Notes under the pieces: generated by a model | Seen by the model: the letters and a program-made list of their open reading frames with translations, nothing else | Databases searched by the model: none | Told to the model about the DNA's origin: nothing | Origin: Chiua virens | Taxonomy: Eukaryota > Basidiomycota > Agaricomycetes > Boletales > Boletaceae | Assembly (NCBI GenBank): GCA_019787685.1 | Contig: JAHNUO010000051.1 | Span: forward strand, 46,676-110,675 | Direction of reading: 5' to 3' | DNA: 64,000 nucleotides | Shown: piece by piece, positions 28,043 through 40,091 of the stretch | Layout: every line of letters starts with the position of its first letter | Numbering within the stretch: position 1 is the stretch's first letter | Made by a program: the position numbers and the translations under genes

Positions 28043-28595
28043 TGTTACGATAGTTCCAGGTGGGACCTAGCCTAAGTAACAAGTGGCTGCAATAACTCAA
28101 ACAACCATCACTTGATATATGGTGTGCTGTAGAGTTCAAGAGGATTGTTGGTCAGCAGTTATTGCTACCAACGAGATGAAAGTGACTTAGGAGGTTTCCT
28201 AAGTTGTCCAGTTGAGAATCTATACTCTTGGGACCAAGGTGTGAGTGATGACTTCTAGGAAGTCCAAGGAAGAGTCGAGTATACTTAGCTAGATTGTGGA
28301 AAACAAGACTAGTGTACAAGAGTAACTCAACAGGCTATTTATACATAAGAGAACACGCATGGACCAGCAGATAAATAGGTGACTGCAAAGATCAGAAATA
28401 AGACAATTGGTCAAAAGGGATGGTTTGATGTGAAGGCAACAAATGATGACAAGAAGTAAATAAGTAAGTGTTCCGGTTGAACCAATGCTTAAGTAAGTGC
28501 TTAAAATATAAAAGATATGGATGAATGTAGAGAGATACCTGAAGTATTGAGCATAGTGAAGTAGTACAAATGAGAGAAAGAAAAGAATCGTAACA
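28043..28595 (-). mobile_element. Gypsy-2 5' LTR of the minus-strand remnant
   Basis: Begins TGTTACGATAGTTCC on the plus strand, the reverse of the LTR end GGGACTATCGTAACA, and runs to CGTAACA at 28595. It aligns by eye in reverse with the solo LTRs at 38051 and 47215: GGACCAAGG, GATTGTGGAAAACAAG and the TATTTATACATAAGAG TATA region. Length is about 553 bp. It belongs to the remnant at 26884-28042. Confidence 0.7.
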
Positions 28596-28645
28596 TTACC
28601 CCCCAAGTACAATCAAAGCACCATGTGAAGATCATTGCTAGAAAG

Positions 28646-28748
28646 GTGCTTAAAATAGAAAAGATATGGATGAACATAGAGAGATACCTGAAGTATCGAG
28701 CATAGTGAAGTAGTACAAATGAGAGAAAGAAAAGAATCGTAACATCTG
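28646..28748 (-). repeat. duplicated start of the Gypsy-2 LTR
   Basis: About 100 bp (GGTGCTTAAAATAGAAAAG ... GAATCGTAACA) repeat 28496-28595 with few differences. Both end AATCGTAACA, the LTR outer edge. This is a partial tandem duplication or a second LTR remnant. Confidence 0.65.
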
Positions 28749-28859
28749 TGAGAACATAATAAAAATATGCACAAGTTGTTAGTGCCATTGCCAGATATTG
28801 ATGGAATTTTGAGATGAGTCTGCAAAGGAAAAAAACATTGATCAATAATCAATGGTCAG

Positions 28860-30300
28860 GACACATACAAGCAGATCCAGATTATACAGGAACATGGTGA
28901 GCGAACTGCTGTAACAACACCTGACAGAAATATGCTTAGCATGGTGATACCGATCGGTGATTGTAATGTGCCAGCGACTTATGAAGTGCTGATGAACTAT
29001 TTGTTTGGAAATTATCTTGGCCAGTGGCTTGATATTTTGTTAGACAATATCATGATCTATTTGCAAATGCTAGAGGAACACATAAATCATGTCAAAATAG
29101 TTCTTGAAATATTAAAATGAGAAAAACTTTACCTGAGTGATAATAAACTATGGAAGAGCTAAAGATCCTTGGTTGAATAATGACATTGACAACAAAGGAC
29201 TACATGGTTGACATGGTCTTGAACTGGAAAGTCTCAATGAACCATGAGCTTCTTTGTGGACTTATCAGATTGGTCAGATACCTTGTGGATGACATCTATA
29301 AAGTTAGAGTTCCTATGGGAACATTATCTGCAATCACAGGAGACAATGTACTGTTTGTATGGAACAAAGCCAAGCAACACGTGTTTGAATGCATGAAGAA
29401 TTATGTTGAGATTTGTTGCAAGCATTGTCAAGTCCCATTGAACTATGGGGAAGGATCAGATCCAATCTGGTTAATGCCAGATACATGTATCAGTGAAATT
29501 GCCACCATAATTTCAGGAAAAGGAGTGGTGAACCTCAAAGATCACTGCATTTTTCAGCACAAAGCTGAATTCAATGCAGCAAAACTATGCTGTACACAAG
29601 CAGGAAATGCTCACTGGTGTTGAAGGAATGCTTCACTACTGCGATATCTTGCAGGGCATGCATTTCACTTGGCTGACAGATCACAAGGGAGTAATTCACT
29701 TGTATCAGCAGAAAAATCTAACTGGGTAACAGGCTCAGTGGATTGAAATGATCAGCAAGTTTGATTTTACAATCCAATGCATACTGGGCGTAGAGAATTT
29801 ACTACCTGATGTGCTATCACGCATGTACTCAAATGACATGCCAGGAACTGTGAGATCACTATCAGAATACACTCAGCTAGTGGAAAATGAACAGTAGGAA
29901 GACTTACAGTCATTAATCTCTATTCCACTCTTGGTAGGTGTGGAAGCTAAGGCTCATGAAGCAGCACCGAGACAGAGTGCACAAGTAAAAGCACAGGAGC
30001 TATCCACACCTGGTCTGGAATTGCAGGAAAATTGCCCAAGTGGAAGGAGTTCTAAACGGAAGAGGAAAAATGATCAGTAGATTGTTGTGAAAATGGACAA
30101 GGAATCCATCGACATACCTAGCAAGACTGTGGGACCACTGAAGGGATAGAAAATGGTTGAACCAGCCAAGACAGGACAGCCTGAGATGTTAGCCAAGTTT
30201 GCTTGGCAGACTGTTCTTCATGGACTACACGAACAAATGGTTGAGGGGGGGGGGATGGAGCTACCCTTGCAGACACACCATGTTTGATCAACGCAGATCA
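28860..30300 (+). pseudogene. Ty3/gypsy pol remnant (RT thumb to RNase H and beyond)
   Basis: Readable blocks: YIQIQIIQEHG..RTAVTTPD then IGDCNVPATYEVLMNYLFG (RT, 28870-29000), a degraded LLDNIMIY in place of YLDDI (29035), EKLYLSDNKL, VLNWKVSMNHELLCGLIRLV (29210-29270), VPMGTLSAITGD, VPLNYGEG, LTDHKGVIHLYQQKNL (RNase H, 29680-29730), FDFTIQCILGVENLLPDVLSRM (29760-29825). An acidic/basic linker follows to about 30180. Several frameshifts and stops make it dead. It matches the second basidiomycete gypsy type (Gypsy-2-like), not Gypsy-1, and may be the missing pol of a Gypsy-2 insertion. Integrase is not found. Confidence 0.7.
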
Positions 30301-30979
30301 ATGGAAAGTAGGGCATCTGCACAAGTGATGAGGGGTAGGGTGAGGGGTCAAACCGGATGAGCTTGATAGATTGAAGAATATATTACAGCAGTGTGTGAAT
30401 AAAATGAGCACCAGACTTTGAGGCCAAATTGTGGCAGGTGATTGTTGAAGATAATTTGATATATTGGCTGGAATAGTTGCACTGAAAGAAATTGTCAAAT
30501 AGTGTTCAATTACTCACCATCAATAAGTAGTTGTGTGTCATGTAGGATGATTGATATGCATCCCATGCAACTGAATTGTTGATCACCTCCTTATCGATGC
30601 CTTCTATCCCTACTGCTTGCACTTCAAAAGGACCTCCACAGGGCCCCTCATGCCTAGAACACAGTATGTCTGGTGCTCATGCAAGTCTTTCAGGTGCAAG
30701 AACAACCCAAACAGCACTGGACAGAAACTACAAACTGGCCAAACTGCAGCATGACACCAGTGAGAAGATGAGCAGCAAGCAGCTGCCCAAGTGCATCATC
30801 AAGCAAGGGTCAGCAGACATGCTATGCCAGCTCCTGATCCAGATCCTGCTGTGTTTGAGCAGGAAATGCAAGATTTGTTCCTGATGACAATCTAGCATTG
30901 TATGAACCCTTAGATGTGTCTCCTATTCACATTGTATGGCCTTTACTGAATTCCAAGTGTATTCATTCACTTACTAGAT

Positions 30980-31199
30980 GGATGTTTCATGAGACCATGA
31001 TGACAAGTTTAGCTCTGATGATGACGATGAATTATTCCGTCGTCTTGGGTCCCATGCTGATGATGATGATCCTGGGCCTGCAGATGATGAACTGCTTTTG
31101 CATGAGCCAGCTGAGGCTGAAGAAGTAAATGAGGAGCCCATGTACTTCAATGACCTCCTTGTACCTCTTGGGCCAAATTTCGACTACTCAGACACTTAA
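30980..31199 (+). pseudogene. acidic C-terminal coding fragment, unrecognised
   Basis: One frame reads SSDDDDELFRRLGSHADDDD, continues through PADDELLLHEPAEAEEVNEE and ends YFNDLLVPLGPNFDYSDT with TAA at 31197-31199. Upstream a TGA (MDVS*DHDD) stands where an arginine is plausible. The regular acidic composition and clean stop look like the end of a real protein, but I do not recognise it. It ends 80 bp before hAT-MITE-1 copy C. Confidence 0.35.
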
Positions 31200-31279
31200 G
31201 ATGACATTGATATCCACACAAAACCACCCCCTTGCATGCAGAGTTATCCCACCATCCATAATGCATATATCTGTGCATA

Positions 31280-31864
31280 TAGTGTTTAAAAGTCTGGTCT
31301 GGTCTGGTTTTCCATGGTCCAAATAAAGCAACCGGACCAAGACTGGTCCTAAAAAGGTCCTGGACCCTTGCAACCACAACTGGTCCGAAAAAAACTGGTC
31401 CAAAACAGTCATTTGATCAGTTGCAACTAGTTGCAACCGGTTTTGTGCGAAACCAGTCCTTTGACCCCTTTCCTGTGGGACTCAAGATTAGCCATGGTGA
31501 AATGGAAATATACTATGGACTCCTGGCTATCTACTCCCCCTTCAATCATAAGATTTGGATCACAGGATCAAGTGATATGGCCATTTCAGGGAGGCATGTC
31601 AGTCAGAGGGGGTCCCAACTCAGTTTTTGATGTAGAAATTCAAATAAAATAGCTAAAATTCTGAAAGTATTGTGGGAAGTACCTATCTATAGGGACTAAA
31701 GACTGGTCCACTTTGCAATCGATTTCAACCGGTCCTGGACCAATCTTTTATTTTTTCAAAATCAAGGCAATTGGCAACCAGACTGGTTGACAACTGGATG
31801 CAACTGCAACTGCAGTCCAGTTGCCAGTCTTTTGAGCAGTCCTAGACTGGACTTTGAAACACTA
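31280..31864 (-). mobile_element. hAT-MITE-1 copy C (complete)
   Basis: Starts TAGTGTTTAAAAGTCTGGTC (right end inverted) and ends GACTGGACTTTGAAACACTA (left end inverted), 585 bp. The central block CCATTTCAGGGAGGCATGTC is shared with the other copies. The 8-bp flanks (TGTGCATA / ACAAGATC) do not match, so the insertion scar has been lost. Confidence 0.75.
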
Positions 31865-32879
31865 ACAAGATCTTCAAGCACTATGCCAAAGTCTACTGTG
31901 ATATAAATAGAATCATACTCACCTCTGGTACTAAACCAAAAGGAATATCAGATCATGATCAGGGACAAATCAATTGTCATGGTGGTAGAAATCAAAATTT
32001 AAGTAGATAATCAGTATGTCACAGAATACATTCAGCTCACCATATATGTACAAGAAACTTGCTAACCATAAAATGGTTTGGTCTCAATCCAATCTTCAAA
32101 AGAGCAGTTGGGATTTTTTGTTCTCAGTCTACTATCAATCAACAGATGAGAGTGAAGAGGAGGAGATGGGAATTGATCCTGGAACCAATAATGAACAGGA
32201 AGCTAACAAAAAAGGCTAAGCACAAGGCACCATCTCAGCTGCTCTGGATTATCCATCCTCCTGCTTATAGAGATGATGTTGTGAGTTCTTACTGTTGTTG
32301 TCATCTTGAAAAATGACTCAAAATATCATGGGGTGAGGTCAACCAAGCTACTCAACACCTTGAAAAGCTTATTGCAGCACAATCTTTGTGTCATGAGCAC
32401 AAGATTGGACCTGTCTGTGAGAAAGACTTACCATTGATCAGAAATGGCAGTCCAAAGATTCCAGTGGGTGTAGTTGATGAACAATGGTTGATGTGCCACC
32501 CAGAGTTTGAGGCCTCACGCTATATTAATTTCACTGGTATGGCAGTCAACAAGCTACTCTCTCATTGAAATGATAACTTACCTTGATGGTGCAAGTGGAA
32601 AATGGGGAAAATGACATGAACATGAATGCAAATAAGGAAGTCGAGAGAAATACAGAAGAGTATGGAGATCAAGAGGAAAGGGAAGGAGAAAACAACAATG
32701 GTAGCAATGATGGACAGCTTGACAAAGGTGAAGAGTTCAACTAGCTACCTTTCAAAGGAGGTATGTGACATGATTACATAGGACTCACTGATGAAGGAAC
32801 CCATGTTGCCTCAACCGGCCATATAAGTAATTCAAAAAAAATTGTATATGCTCCATCAGCTTGACTGCTCGGCCTCCAT

Positions 32880-33840
32880 TTAGCATTCCACATTTGAGAA
32901 TAATGGTCCGGCAGACATGGCTGACAATAGCTTTAACAAAACTTGGTTAGCAAACAAGGAGAAGAAAAGTAATAAGAACTTACTAAGAAAAACTGCATGC
33001 ATAAACTTGATGAGTGAACTCTGTCCTGGGAACCATGCAGGAACATAGCTCATAGCTGACCAGTGCATGCCATAATTATCACTGATCATCTGTGCCATAG
33101 TGGGGAGTGCATCTCTCACTTGAACAGAGTACTTGATGTATCTCCATTGGTCCTGCAGCTCAAATGCTACAAACAGAACAAGATGAAAGTACACTAAATG
33201 AACTTACCTTCTGGCTTAAAACAGTCAGGATGTGCTAATGAAAAGTAAGGTTGTTTGTAGAGCAGACACATGAAATTTTTTGACATGTAACTGTGTAAAC
33301 CACTAATCTTGTGACTGGCAGGGAGGTCTGAAACCTTCCAATCAAGATAAGGATGTGAGACAAGACGGTTATCATGGCCATGAACAGTGAACTCCATACC
33401 TATCATGCAAATTGATGAGTCATACAAGCAAACACAAACAGACACATACCTTCTTCAAGTTGGAGCATGCTGTCAATGAATGGTTGAAGATAGTTTATTT
33501 GTTCAAGTGATAGCTTATTGGGCCCAGGAATTACCATGACAAGGATCATTTCTTCAGGAAGATAGTGGATTGGGCAGGAATTGTTGTAGATGACAGCATA
33601 GAAAGCACCAGTTGAGTGAGACCCAGCTCTTCCCTTCATAGTCTGAAACCTGTGAGGATAACATGTCAGTCAAATGTCAAATTATATGTGAACTTGGAGT
33701 ATGTCATACCAGTAAATATTCATTGACCAAATAAGTCTGCAGGGAAGGAAAACAAAGCTTTGATGCAGCTCTGAGATGTCCACATCTTTGATGCCCCAGG
33801 GGCCACCTTGCCAATGCTGTAAGCCAGCCTGAATGGCATG
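32880..33840 (-). pseudogene. CACTA (Tnp2-type) transposase fragment
   Basis: Blocks on the minus strand: GAFYAVIYNNSCPIHYLPEE, VMVIPGPNKLSLEQINYLQP (33403-33639), GMEFTVHGHDN and VSDLPASHKISGLHSYMSKN with FMCLLYKQPYFSLAHPDCF (33194-33445), and FELQDQWRYIKYSVQVRDAL then MHWSAMSYVPAWFPGQSSLIKFMHAVFL (32880-33194). The VIPGPN, DLPAS.K..G, C..C-like and W..MhA..L order is that of Tnp2/Transposase_21. Blocks are separated by introns or indels; the N- and C-terminal parts are not recognisable. Active relatives excise CACTA elements. Confidence 0.65.
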
Positions 33841-34380
33841 CCAACCCTAACCATCATAAATATTAGTCAATGGGGTGTCAAGATTGGGGAACAAGTCATA
33901 GCCATCTCCAGGCAAGGCTGGTATAGCCATTGGCTCATTGCCCAGATGACACCAGTGTTGAAATTGATCCCATTTTCCAGAGTGAAGGAAAATGCACTAG
34001 AGAGCTCATTCAGGAGGAACATATGGCACTATTTTGGTTGGCATGTGTTTGCTGGAACCATCAGCAAGTTGTTTCTGTGTATAGCAGAGTCCGGGGCAAT
34101 CTTCAATATCACAGTCTGGGGATTGCAGGTTATTCAACTCAGAGGGGTGGTATAGCTTTCAACAGACATTACATGCAAAAAGATAGACAAGGAAGTGGTC
34201 TGTCACAAGTCTGAGATGTTTAAAAAGTGTTAGTAGTGTTTGTGCAAAGCAATCTAGGCCAGGATATGGAACATCAGGGTTTGCTGATTGGGTAAGGTGT
34301 AACAAGTGATCCTTTCTTTCAAGATCATGAGAGACTGTGATGTGGGTGGCATTGAAAAACAAGGCTGAGACATATGCACA

Positions 34381-34984
34381 TGGTGTTTCAAAGTCCAGTC
34401 TAGGACTGCTCAAAAGACTGGCAACTGGACCAGACCGGACTGGTAGGCAACTGGACTGCAGTTGCAGTTGCATCCAGTTGTCAACCAGTCTGGTTGCCAA
34501 TTGCCTTGATTTTGAAAAAATAAAAGATTGGTCCAGGACCGGTTGAAATCGGTTGCAAAGTGGACCAGTCTTTAGTCCCTATAGATAGGTACTTCCCACA
34601 ATACTTTCAGAATTTTAGCTATTTTATTTGAATTTCTACATCAAAAACTGAGTTGGGACCCCCTCTGACTGACATGCCTCCCTGAAATGGCCATATCACT
34701 TGATCCTGTGATCCAAATCTTATGATTGAAGGGGGAGTAGATAGCCAGGAGTCCATAGTATATTTCCATTTCACCATGGCTAATCTTGGGTCCCATGGGA
34801 AAGGGGTCAAAGGACCAGTTTCACACAAAACCGGTTGCAACAACTGATCAAAAGACCATTTTGGACCGGTTTTTTTTGGACCAGTTGCAGTTGCAAGGGT
34901 CCAGGACCTTTCTAGGACCAGTCTTGGACTGGTTGCCTTATTTGGACTGTGGAAAACTGGACTGGACCAGACTTTTAAACACTA
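34381..34984 (+). mobile_element. hAT-MITE-1 copy D (complete)
   Basis: Starts TGGTGTTTCAAAGTCCAGTC (first A changed to G) and ends CTTTTAAACACTA, 604 bp, the longest copy. It keeps GGTTGAAATCGGTTGCAAAG and AAAACCGGTTGCAAC blocks missing in shorter copies. Flanks TATGCACA and GTAACTTC do not match. Its right end abuts the open frame at 34985-35868, which it may have interrupted. Confidence 0.75.
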
Positions 34985-35868
34985 GTAACTTCTGGGTCTA
35001 TGGTTCTAGATGAGCAATTGTGTCCATCAACCATGTAGGTACATATAGTAGTAACTGGCTTTGCATTTGAGACAGGCATGTTGATGTTGTTTGTTGTTGT
35101 GATACCAGCTTGAACAAGCACCCTGGCATCCAAATCTGAGTATATTGCAGGGTTGATGTTTGGATCAATTGTCATTGTTTCACATTGAAGCCCAGATACG
35201 AGAGGTGTCAATTCAAAGTTCCTTACTGGCACAGGTTTGGATACTCACTCTTTCCGTTGCTTGACTTTCAAGTCAGATGGAAGCTGGGGAGGGACATAGT
35301 ATTGAGTGATTGTATTGGGAGAAACCAGGGCCACATCTAAGTCATCCAAGTCCATCATGGTGGTAGGCTTTTGAGCTGACAATGCACTGATTGTGGTTGC
35401 AGGGGCCTTTTTCATTGCAAAGGGATTCCTGAACCTGCTTGTTCCTGTATCTCCTGAAGCCAGAAACTGGTTCAGTTTGATCAAGGTGTCAACTGAGTCT
35501 CAGTCACTATCTTTGTGCTTGCTATTACTGGACTTGGACCCTGCAGTTTCCCCTGGGCCGTTGGCAGTGCATTTTCCAGTCATTTCTCTTTGGGGTTCTA
35601 CAGGGTGCTGAGGCATGGCCAGTGTGTGGAGGAGGGGAAAAGGGTGCTGCAGCAGGAGAGCATACAGGCAGGGGGGTACTAAATTAGGTATTTTTCCTGG
35701 CCAAGAATCATCGAAGATGTGATCTGTGATATGCAGTTTTGAGGCTCCCTGTTGGAAGGAGCAGAGTGGAATGTACCTAAGATTAGTGAACAGGGGGCAT
35801 AGTGTATGAAGTGAGTGTTTGGATAATGTCAGGGTGTTCTTGGAGGTATGGTGCCAGGATGACTGCAT
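34985..35868 (-). pseudogene. unrecognised protein fragment
   Basis: Minus-strand blocks read ...EMTGKCTANGPGETAGSKSS (35500-35600), then, past a TGA, TLIKLNQFLASGDTGTSRFR with PFAMKKAPATTISALSAQKP (35245-35484), then PVRNFELTPLVSGLQCETMT and a final stretch ending PEVTSV at the edge of the MITE. Adjacent blocks share a composition rich in Thr, Ser and Pro and are nearly contiguous, suggesting one gene with two lesions. The TGA after KHKDSD could be a decayed CGA. No known domain is visible. Confidence 0.35.
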
Positions 35869-36842
35869 GTTTCTGTAGATACAGCATGAAGGAATTCATC
35901 AGGAAATAACAAAAATCTGATTGTTTAACATAGTTATTTAAAGCCCTCCAAAGTAGGACATGACACCCCAGCTTCCTAGCATGCCAGCATACACAATCAA
36001 AGTTTCACAGTTGCCTAAAATCCTCCAAAGCAGAGTAAAATTCCCCAAGCTCTTAGTAAGTGCAGATCTAATTCTTGCAAACATTTTAGCATAGTACCAC
36101 TAATAGCTTCAAGTTGAGTGCAACAACTTTATTTAGATTTAAACTTGAGTATACAGAACTCAGATGGCACATGTGCCCGAGCCAGTGGATCAGAATGTGG
36201 CACTGTCATAGCCACACTGCCAGTGGCCCAGGCAAGCATCAAATATATATACTACATGTAGCTATCAGGATCATGATACAGGTGAAAACAGGTTTTATGC
36301 TTGGATACTTTGACAAACAAATTTGCAATGCTGTGAGGAAGTAGATAACCTGTGTGGCAACCACCTCTGCACAAGTCCTGATCTACTTGCCAGGCTCATA
36401 CTTCAATTGTCCTTGCAGTCTCAAGTAGTATGGCTGTGCACCCCATGTGTGCTGTCAGGAATGTGGTGAGCAGACTGTGATAAACAAGAAGAATGTCAAG
36501 ATACACATTATTGGTCATCTGGAATATGTTTGCTGTGAGGAAGGATACAGGAAGGGAAAGAGCACAGGAGGGGGTTGGGGGTGAGCAAAGTGAAGATAAA
36601 TTGGAGGAACTTGAAGTGTCATGCTATGAGTGGGAAAGGCTCCAAAGCAGGTTGCATGGTGGATAAGGTGGGCAGGAAGTTGGTATAGAGATGGTACCTT
36701 AAGCTTGATGACTCCAATATGTCAGACTGTGACATGGGCAATGAGTGGGCAACAGGTAGAAGGTATGGGGGAACTTACAAGGTACATTGGGTCCTCTGTG
36801 CTTGCATTATGCTCATTTGTGATGCAAGTAGGACATAGTTTG

Positions 36843-37437
36843 TGTCATATACTACTCCATTCTCCATTCCTCCAGATATAACTCTGACTTCCTTAGATGA
36901 TAACTCCAGGTCAATCTCCCTCAGGATGCAAGTCTGCGATCCCAGACCTTCATTATGTATATATGTTTCCTCTTTTCATTTAGTACATAAACCTGGGTCT
37001 CACTTATAAGCACAGCTCTGGCTTCCTCAGTACCTGACTGACCTCCAATTATGTAGTTTCCCAATATCTGTCTCACTCAGCATGTAGTCATTCTCCATTT
37101 CTCTGTATTACTCATCTCCTTGCTCCATGACTAATCATTCTGTTTCCTCTGAGTATATAAACCATAGTTACTTCAATTGTAACTTCAGTATAAATATTAG
37201 TTCATTTGCATGACTCACTCCAAACACTCTGAGAAAACCTTGATGGTCTTCACTCTGCTCAACTCCACTTTATGTGTTGAGTCTTACATTAACCTCCGTT
37301 CTCCACATGTCTGAAATACAGGGACAGAGTATGAGAGTATGACAAGGGTGCACCACATATGGTGAAGCCAAGTCCTGTCTGACACTACAACTCCAGAGAT
37401 CCAGAGTTGGTAACCTCTAAGTCACATGGTCTCTACC
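36843..37437 (+). mobile_element. diverged solo LTR of the Gypsy-1 family
   Basis: Follows the Gypsy-1 LTR in order: TGTCATATACTACTCC start, CTGGGTCTCACTTATAAGCA (CTGTGTCTCGCTTAACAGCA in Gypsy-1), GAGTATATAAACCATAG TATA block, CTCTGCTCAACTCCACTTTA, and GACAAGGGTGCACCACATAT with GGTGAAGCCAAGTCC. Many former CpGs are TpG or CpA. The 3' edge is approximate (CTCTACCA). No second LTR or coding sequence accompanies it. Confidence 0.75.
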
Positions 37438-37599
37438 AGTTTGCCATTTCTGTCTTGGGAGCCTTTTTCCAATGAATGTCAATGATGGTGTTTGGACAAG
37501 GGTTGGACACGACTAACCTTAAACTTGTCACAGGTGCTGGTGAGGGACGTGAATTGCAATAGTTCACAGAGATCAAAATCAGATCAATAAGGGTATGGC

Positions 37600-39080
37600 C
37601 ATCATGAGCATAGGGTTGCACTGTAGAAAACAAATAATGGGTGGTGTGAGAAAGGCAAGATGATAGGTTTGTCTCAAGGGGGGTTATACTCAAAGGAATT
37701 CATGGATTAGGGTTTGTCTATGAGTCCTAGAGGTTGCTGAACAATCTGGAATGAAAAGCAGTCAATGTAAAAGTATCTAGGTGGAGTCAAGGCAATAAGA
37801 GGATTCATTTGAGGGGATGAGATGTGAGGGAACAATAATATGAGGTGAAAGGAACAATATCCAGTCCACTCACACACAGGAGAGTAGACAGGTGATCTCC
37901 TGAATGCAGAAAGATAGTATTTAATGTTAGAAAATATGGTTTGATAATCCAGGGCACAACCCAGGACTGTTAAAGGCAATCTGACCCTAGGTAAGTATAC
38001 AGGATTGATGTAGGGTGAGTATTTTAAGAAAGGGAAAGTCAAAATCTTATTGTTATGATCCATCTTTTCTTTCACATTTGACTTTGAGTTCACGATGCTC
38101 AGTACAATAGGTACCTCCTATGTTCAATGCGCAAGCCTTACCCTTGCTTTGGATTACTCAGCAAGGGCTTAACCCTTTGCCCTATTTACCTTACCTTTCT
38201 TCGATCTAATTATGTGACCCTGGTCCAACCCGTTCATCTGTCATTGCTTCCCTTCCTTCACTTCCTTGATCCATCAGGGATCTCCTTTATTTCCACTGTC
38301 ATTCCTGATAGTTTCTGCATTTACCTTTTACACTTCCTTCCGTCTGGTGCTTCTGCCCTGCATGACCCCTTTTGGCCCTTTGACAGTTCTGCTCTTCTCA
38401 GCCACCCTTTTGGACCACTGGTCTGTGCTTGATTATCGATGTATAAATACTGCACAGTGATACCTGTAATCTCTAGTCTTGATCTATGCAATCTAGCTAG
38501 TATCACTGCTCCTCCTTGAAGGCTTCACCTAAGCCACTCTCCGTTGCTGCAACCAACATCCAGCTCCTTGATCCACCCTGATTACAAGGGGCAGTCTCTG
38601 GTCCTTTGGGTATAGATTCCCAAAAGGACACTCTCAGCAATGCCTGAGTTCTAACTCGTCTCACTGGTAGCAATACGCTGACCAGTAACCCTCCTTGAAC
38701 TCTTTAGCACACCATGCACCAAGTGGTGATTGTTCAAGTTATTGCAGCTGCTTGGTACTTAGCACTTTTGTGTCTATGCTAGGCCCTACCTGGGACTATC
38801 GTAATACTTATAGGTAACGAAAGAAAAGAAGGATATCATGATAGGAACAATCTCAATATTATAAGGCCAAATCGAATAGGACAAGTTAAACCAGATAAAG
38901 CGGAATATGTACAATGAAACTGGATTGGATCACATTGACTCAGATTGGACTCAGATTGGTTCGGAAGATCTGTAAACACTAGAAATAAAACCAGATTGGT
39001 ATGAAGTCGATAGCAGATAGGATGAGATATGATAGGATATGATGGGGAGTGGAAAAAAGGTAGGCTGCAACCATAAGGAG
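37600..39080 (-). repeat. element X copy 1, interrupted by a solo LTR
   Basis: Its two parts, 38812-39080 and 37600-38050, read on the minus strand, align by eye with the contiguous plus-strand segment 47990-48715. Landmarks: CCATCATATCCTAT, CAATCCAGTTTCATTGTA, then CTTAAA(A)TACTCACC, TAACAGTCCTGGGTTGTG, CAGGAGAT.ACCTGTCTACTC, GACTGCTTTTCATTCCAG and GAGTATAACCCCCCTTG. The Gypsy-2 LTR at 38051-38806 sits exactly between them with a CTTAT duplication. No coding capacity is clear; element X may itself be an LTR/leader of another retroelement. Confidence 0.7.
38051..38806 (+). mobile_element. Gypsy-2 solo LTR with CTTAT target duplication
   Basis: Starts TGTTATGATCC and ends GGGACTATCGTAATA (CA to TA at the last position), 756 bp. 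The 5-bp repeats CTTAT at 38046-38050 and 38807-38811 are identical. A TATA-like TGTATAAATACTGCAC is present near 38440. It inserted into element X and then lost its internal part by LTR-LTR recombination. Confidence 0.85.
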
Positions 39081-39351
39081 TTCTTAACTCCTACAGCACG
39101 CAGTGATGCAGCACTCACTTCAAGTTGGATTCCAAATTGGTGATGATCGGTTTGACAGTTTTTATGTCAAAGCACCCTTTCTACTAATAGTATATGTACC
39201 ACACCTTCTGAGACATGCATAATTAGGTATACTCCTCATCCTGTAGCAAACTGGGGACAGCATGTTTCTACAGAGTATTATCCATCAAGGATTCAGGCAA
39301 GAGCATGTTTCTGGGTCTGTAGGATGCAGTGACTTAGATGGGCTGTGACTG

Positions 39352-39723
39352 TCAGGTCCAATACTGCCGAGGATCAGATATCATGATGTTCAGCCCATGC
39401 ATAAGTTCTATGAGCACAAACTTTGGCACCAATCTATCAGGAATAGGTAGTATATACATTGTTCTTATATGAGCAGCAGGTACAGCCCAGTACAGCCAAC
39501 TAAATTCATCCCTCATCTGTTCCTGTTCTGGGGCAGTGACATATGAAGGAGAGCACATAGTGTTGTACTGTTGCAAGTTCCATGGAAACCATGTTTTGTG
39601 TTGCCAGTGTGCTGCTGTGCCCTGTGATCCAATGCTGTGCTTGCACTTTGTAACAAGGCTGGTCTCAAGGTAGGCTTGAGGTAGGTGTGTTAGATTGCAG
39701 TGTAGACAGTGCACCTTCTGCAT
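39352..39723 (-). CDS. open frame of 123 codons, unrecognised
   Basis: Starts MQKVHCLHCN and ends LIELMHGLNIMISDPRQYWT without a close stop-rich interruption. Cys pairs CLHC and C..H could be a small zinc site. The block WLYWAVPAAHIRTMYILPIP looks like conserved protein rather than noise. It may be one exon of a decayed transposon gene. No function is assigned. Confidence 0.3.
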   Translation of the reverse strand: MQKVHCLHCNLTHLPQAYLETSLVTKCKHSIGSQGTAAHWQHKTWFPWNLQQYNTMCSPSYVTAPEQEQMRDEFSWLYWAVPAAHIRTMYILPIPDRLVPKFVLIELMHGLNIMISDPRQYWT

Positions 39724-40091
39724 TGTACTTGAAACAATTCATCTTCAAGTCTGGTACCTCTTTCAGATTGTAGTCAAATGAGTGTCAATGGAAATGGGAC
39801 TGTAAATGTGTGATGGACAGTACCTTTCAAAACCAGACTTGATCAGGGTATGCTTTGTCAGTGTCCATGTATGATGAGACATCATGGGAGCTGCAAGAAT
39901 CGATGAGGTCTTGCAAATATTCTGAGCTGATTTCCATGGATTCTCAAGATTCTTTCAGTGCTGTCTGAGTCCTTTGAGCCATTTTGTTTTCTCGGTAACA
40001 TCTTGGATGGTGGTCACTTGGATTGGTCTAGTTTGCACAATGCTGTGGGCCTGGGTAGAGTTGGAATGTAATGAGGAGTAGTAAGTGAGAG

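Noticed and set aside
36114..36345. Frame ending GYFDKQICNAVRK as another copy of the LNKYFDK family
   Set aside because: Only one short motif resembles the family and the upstream residues do not fit; insufficient support.
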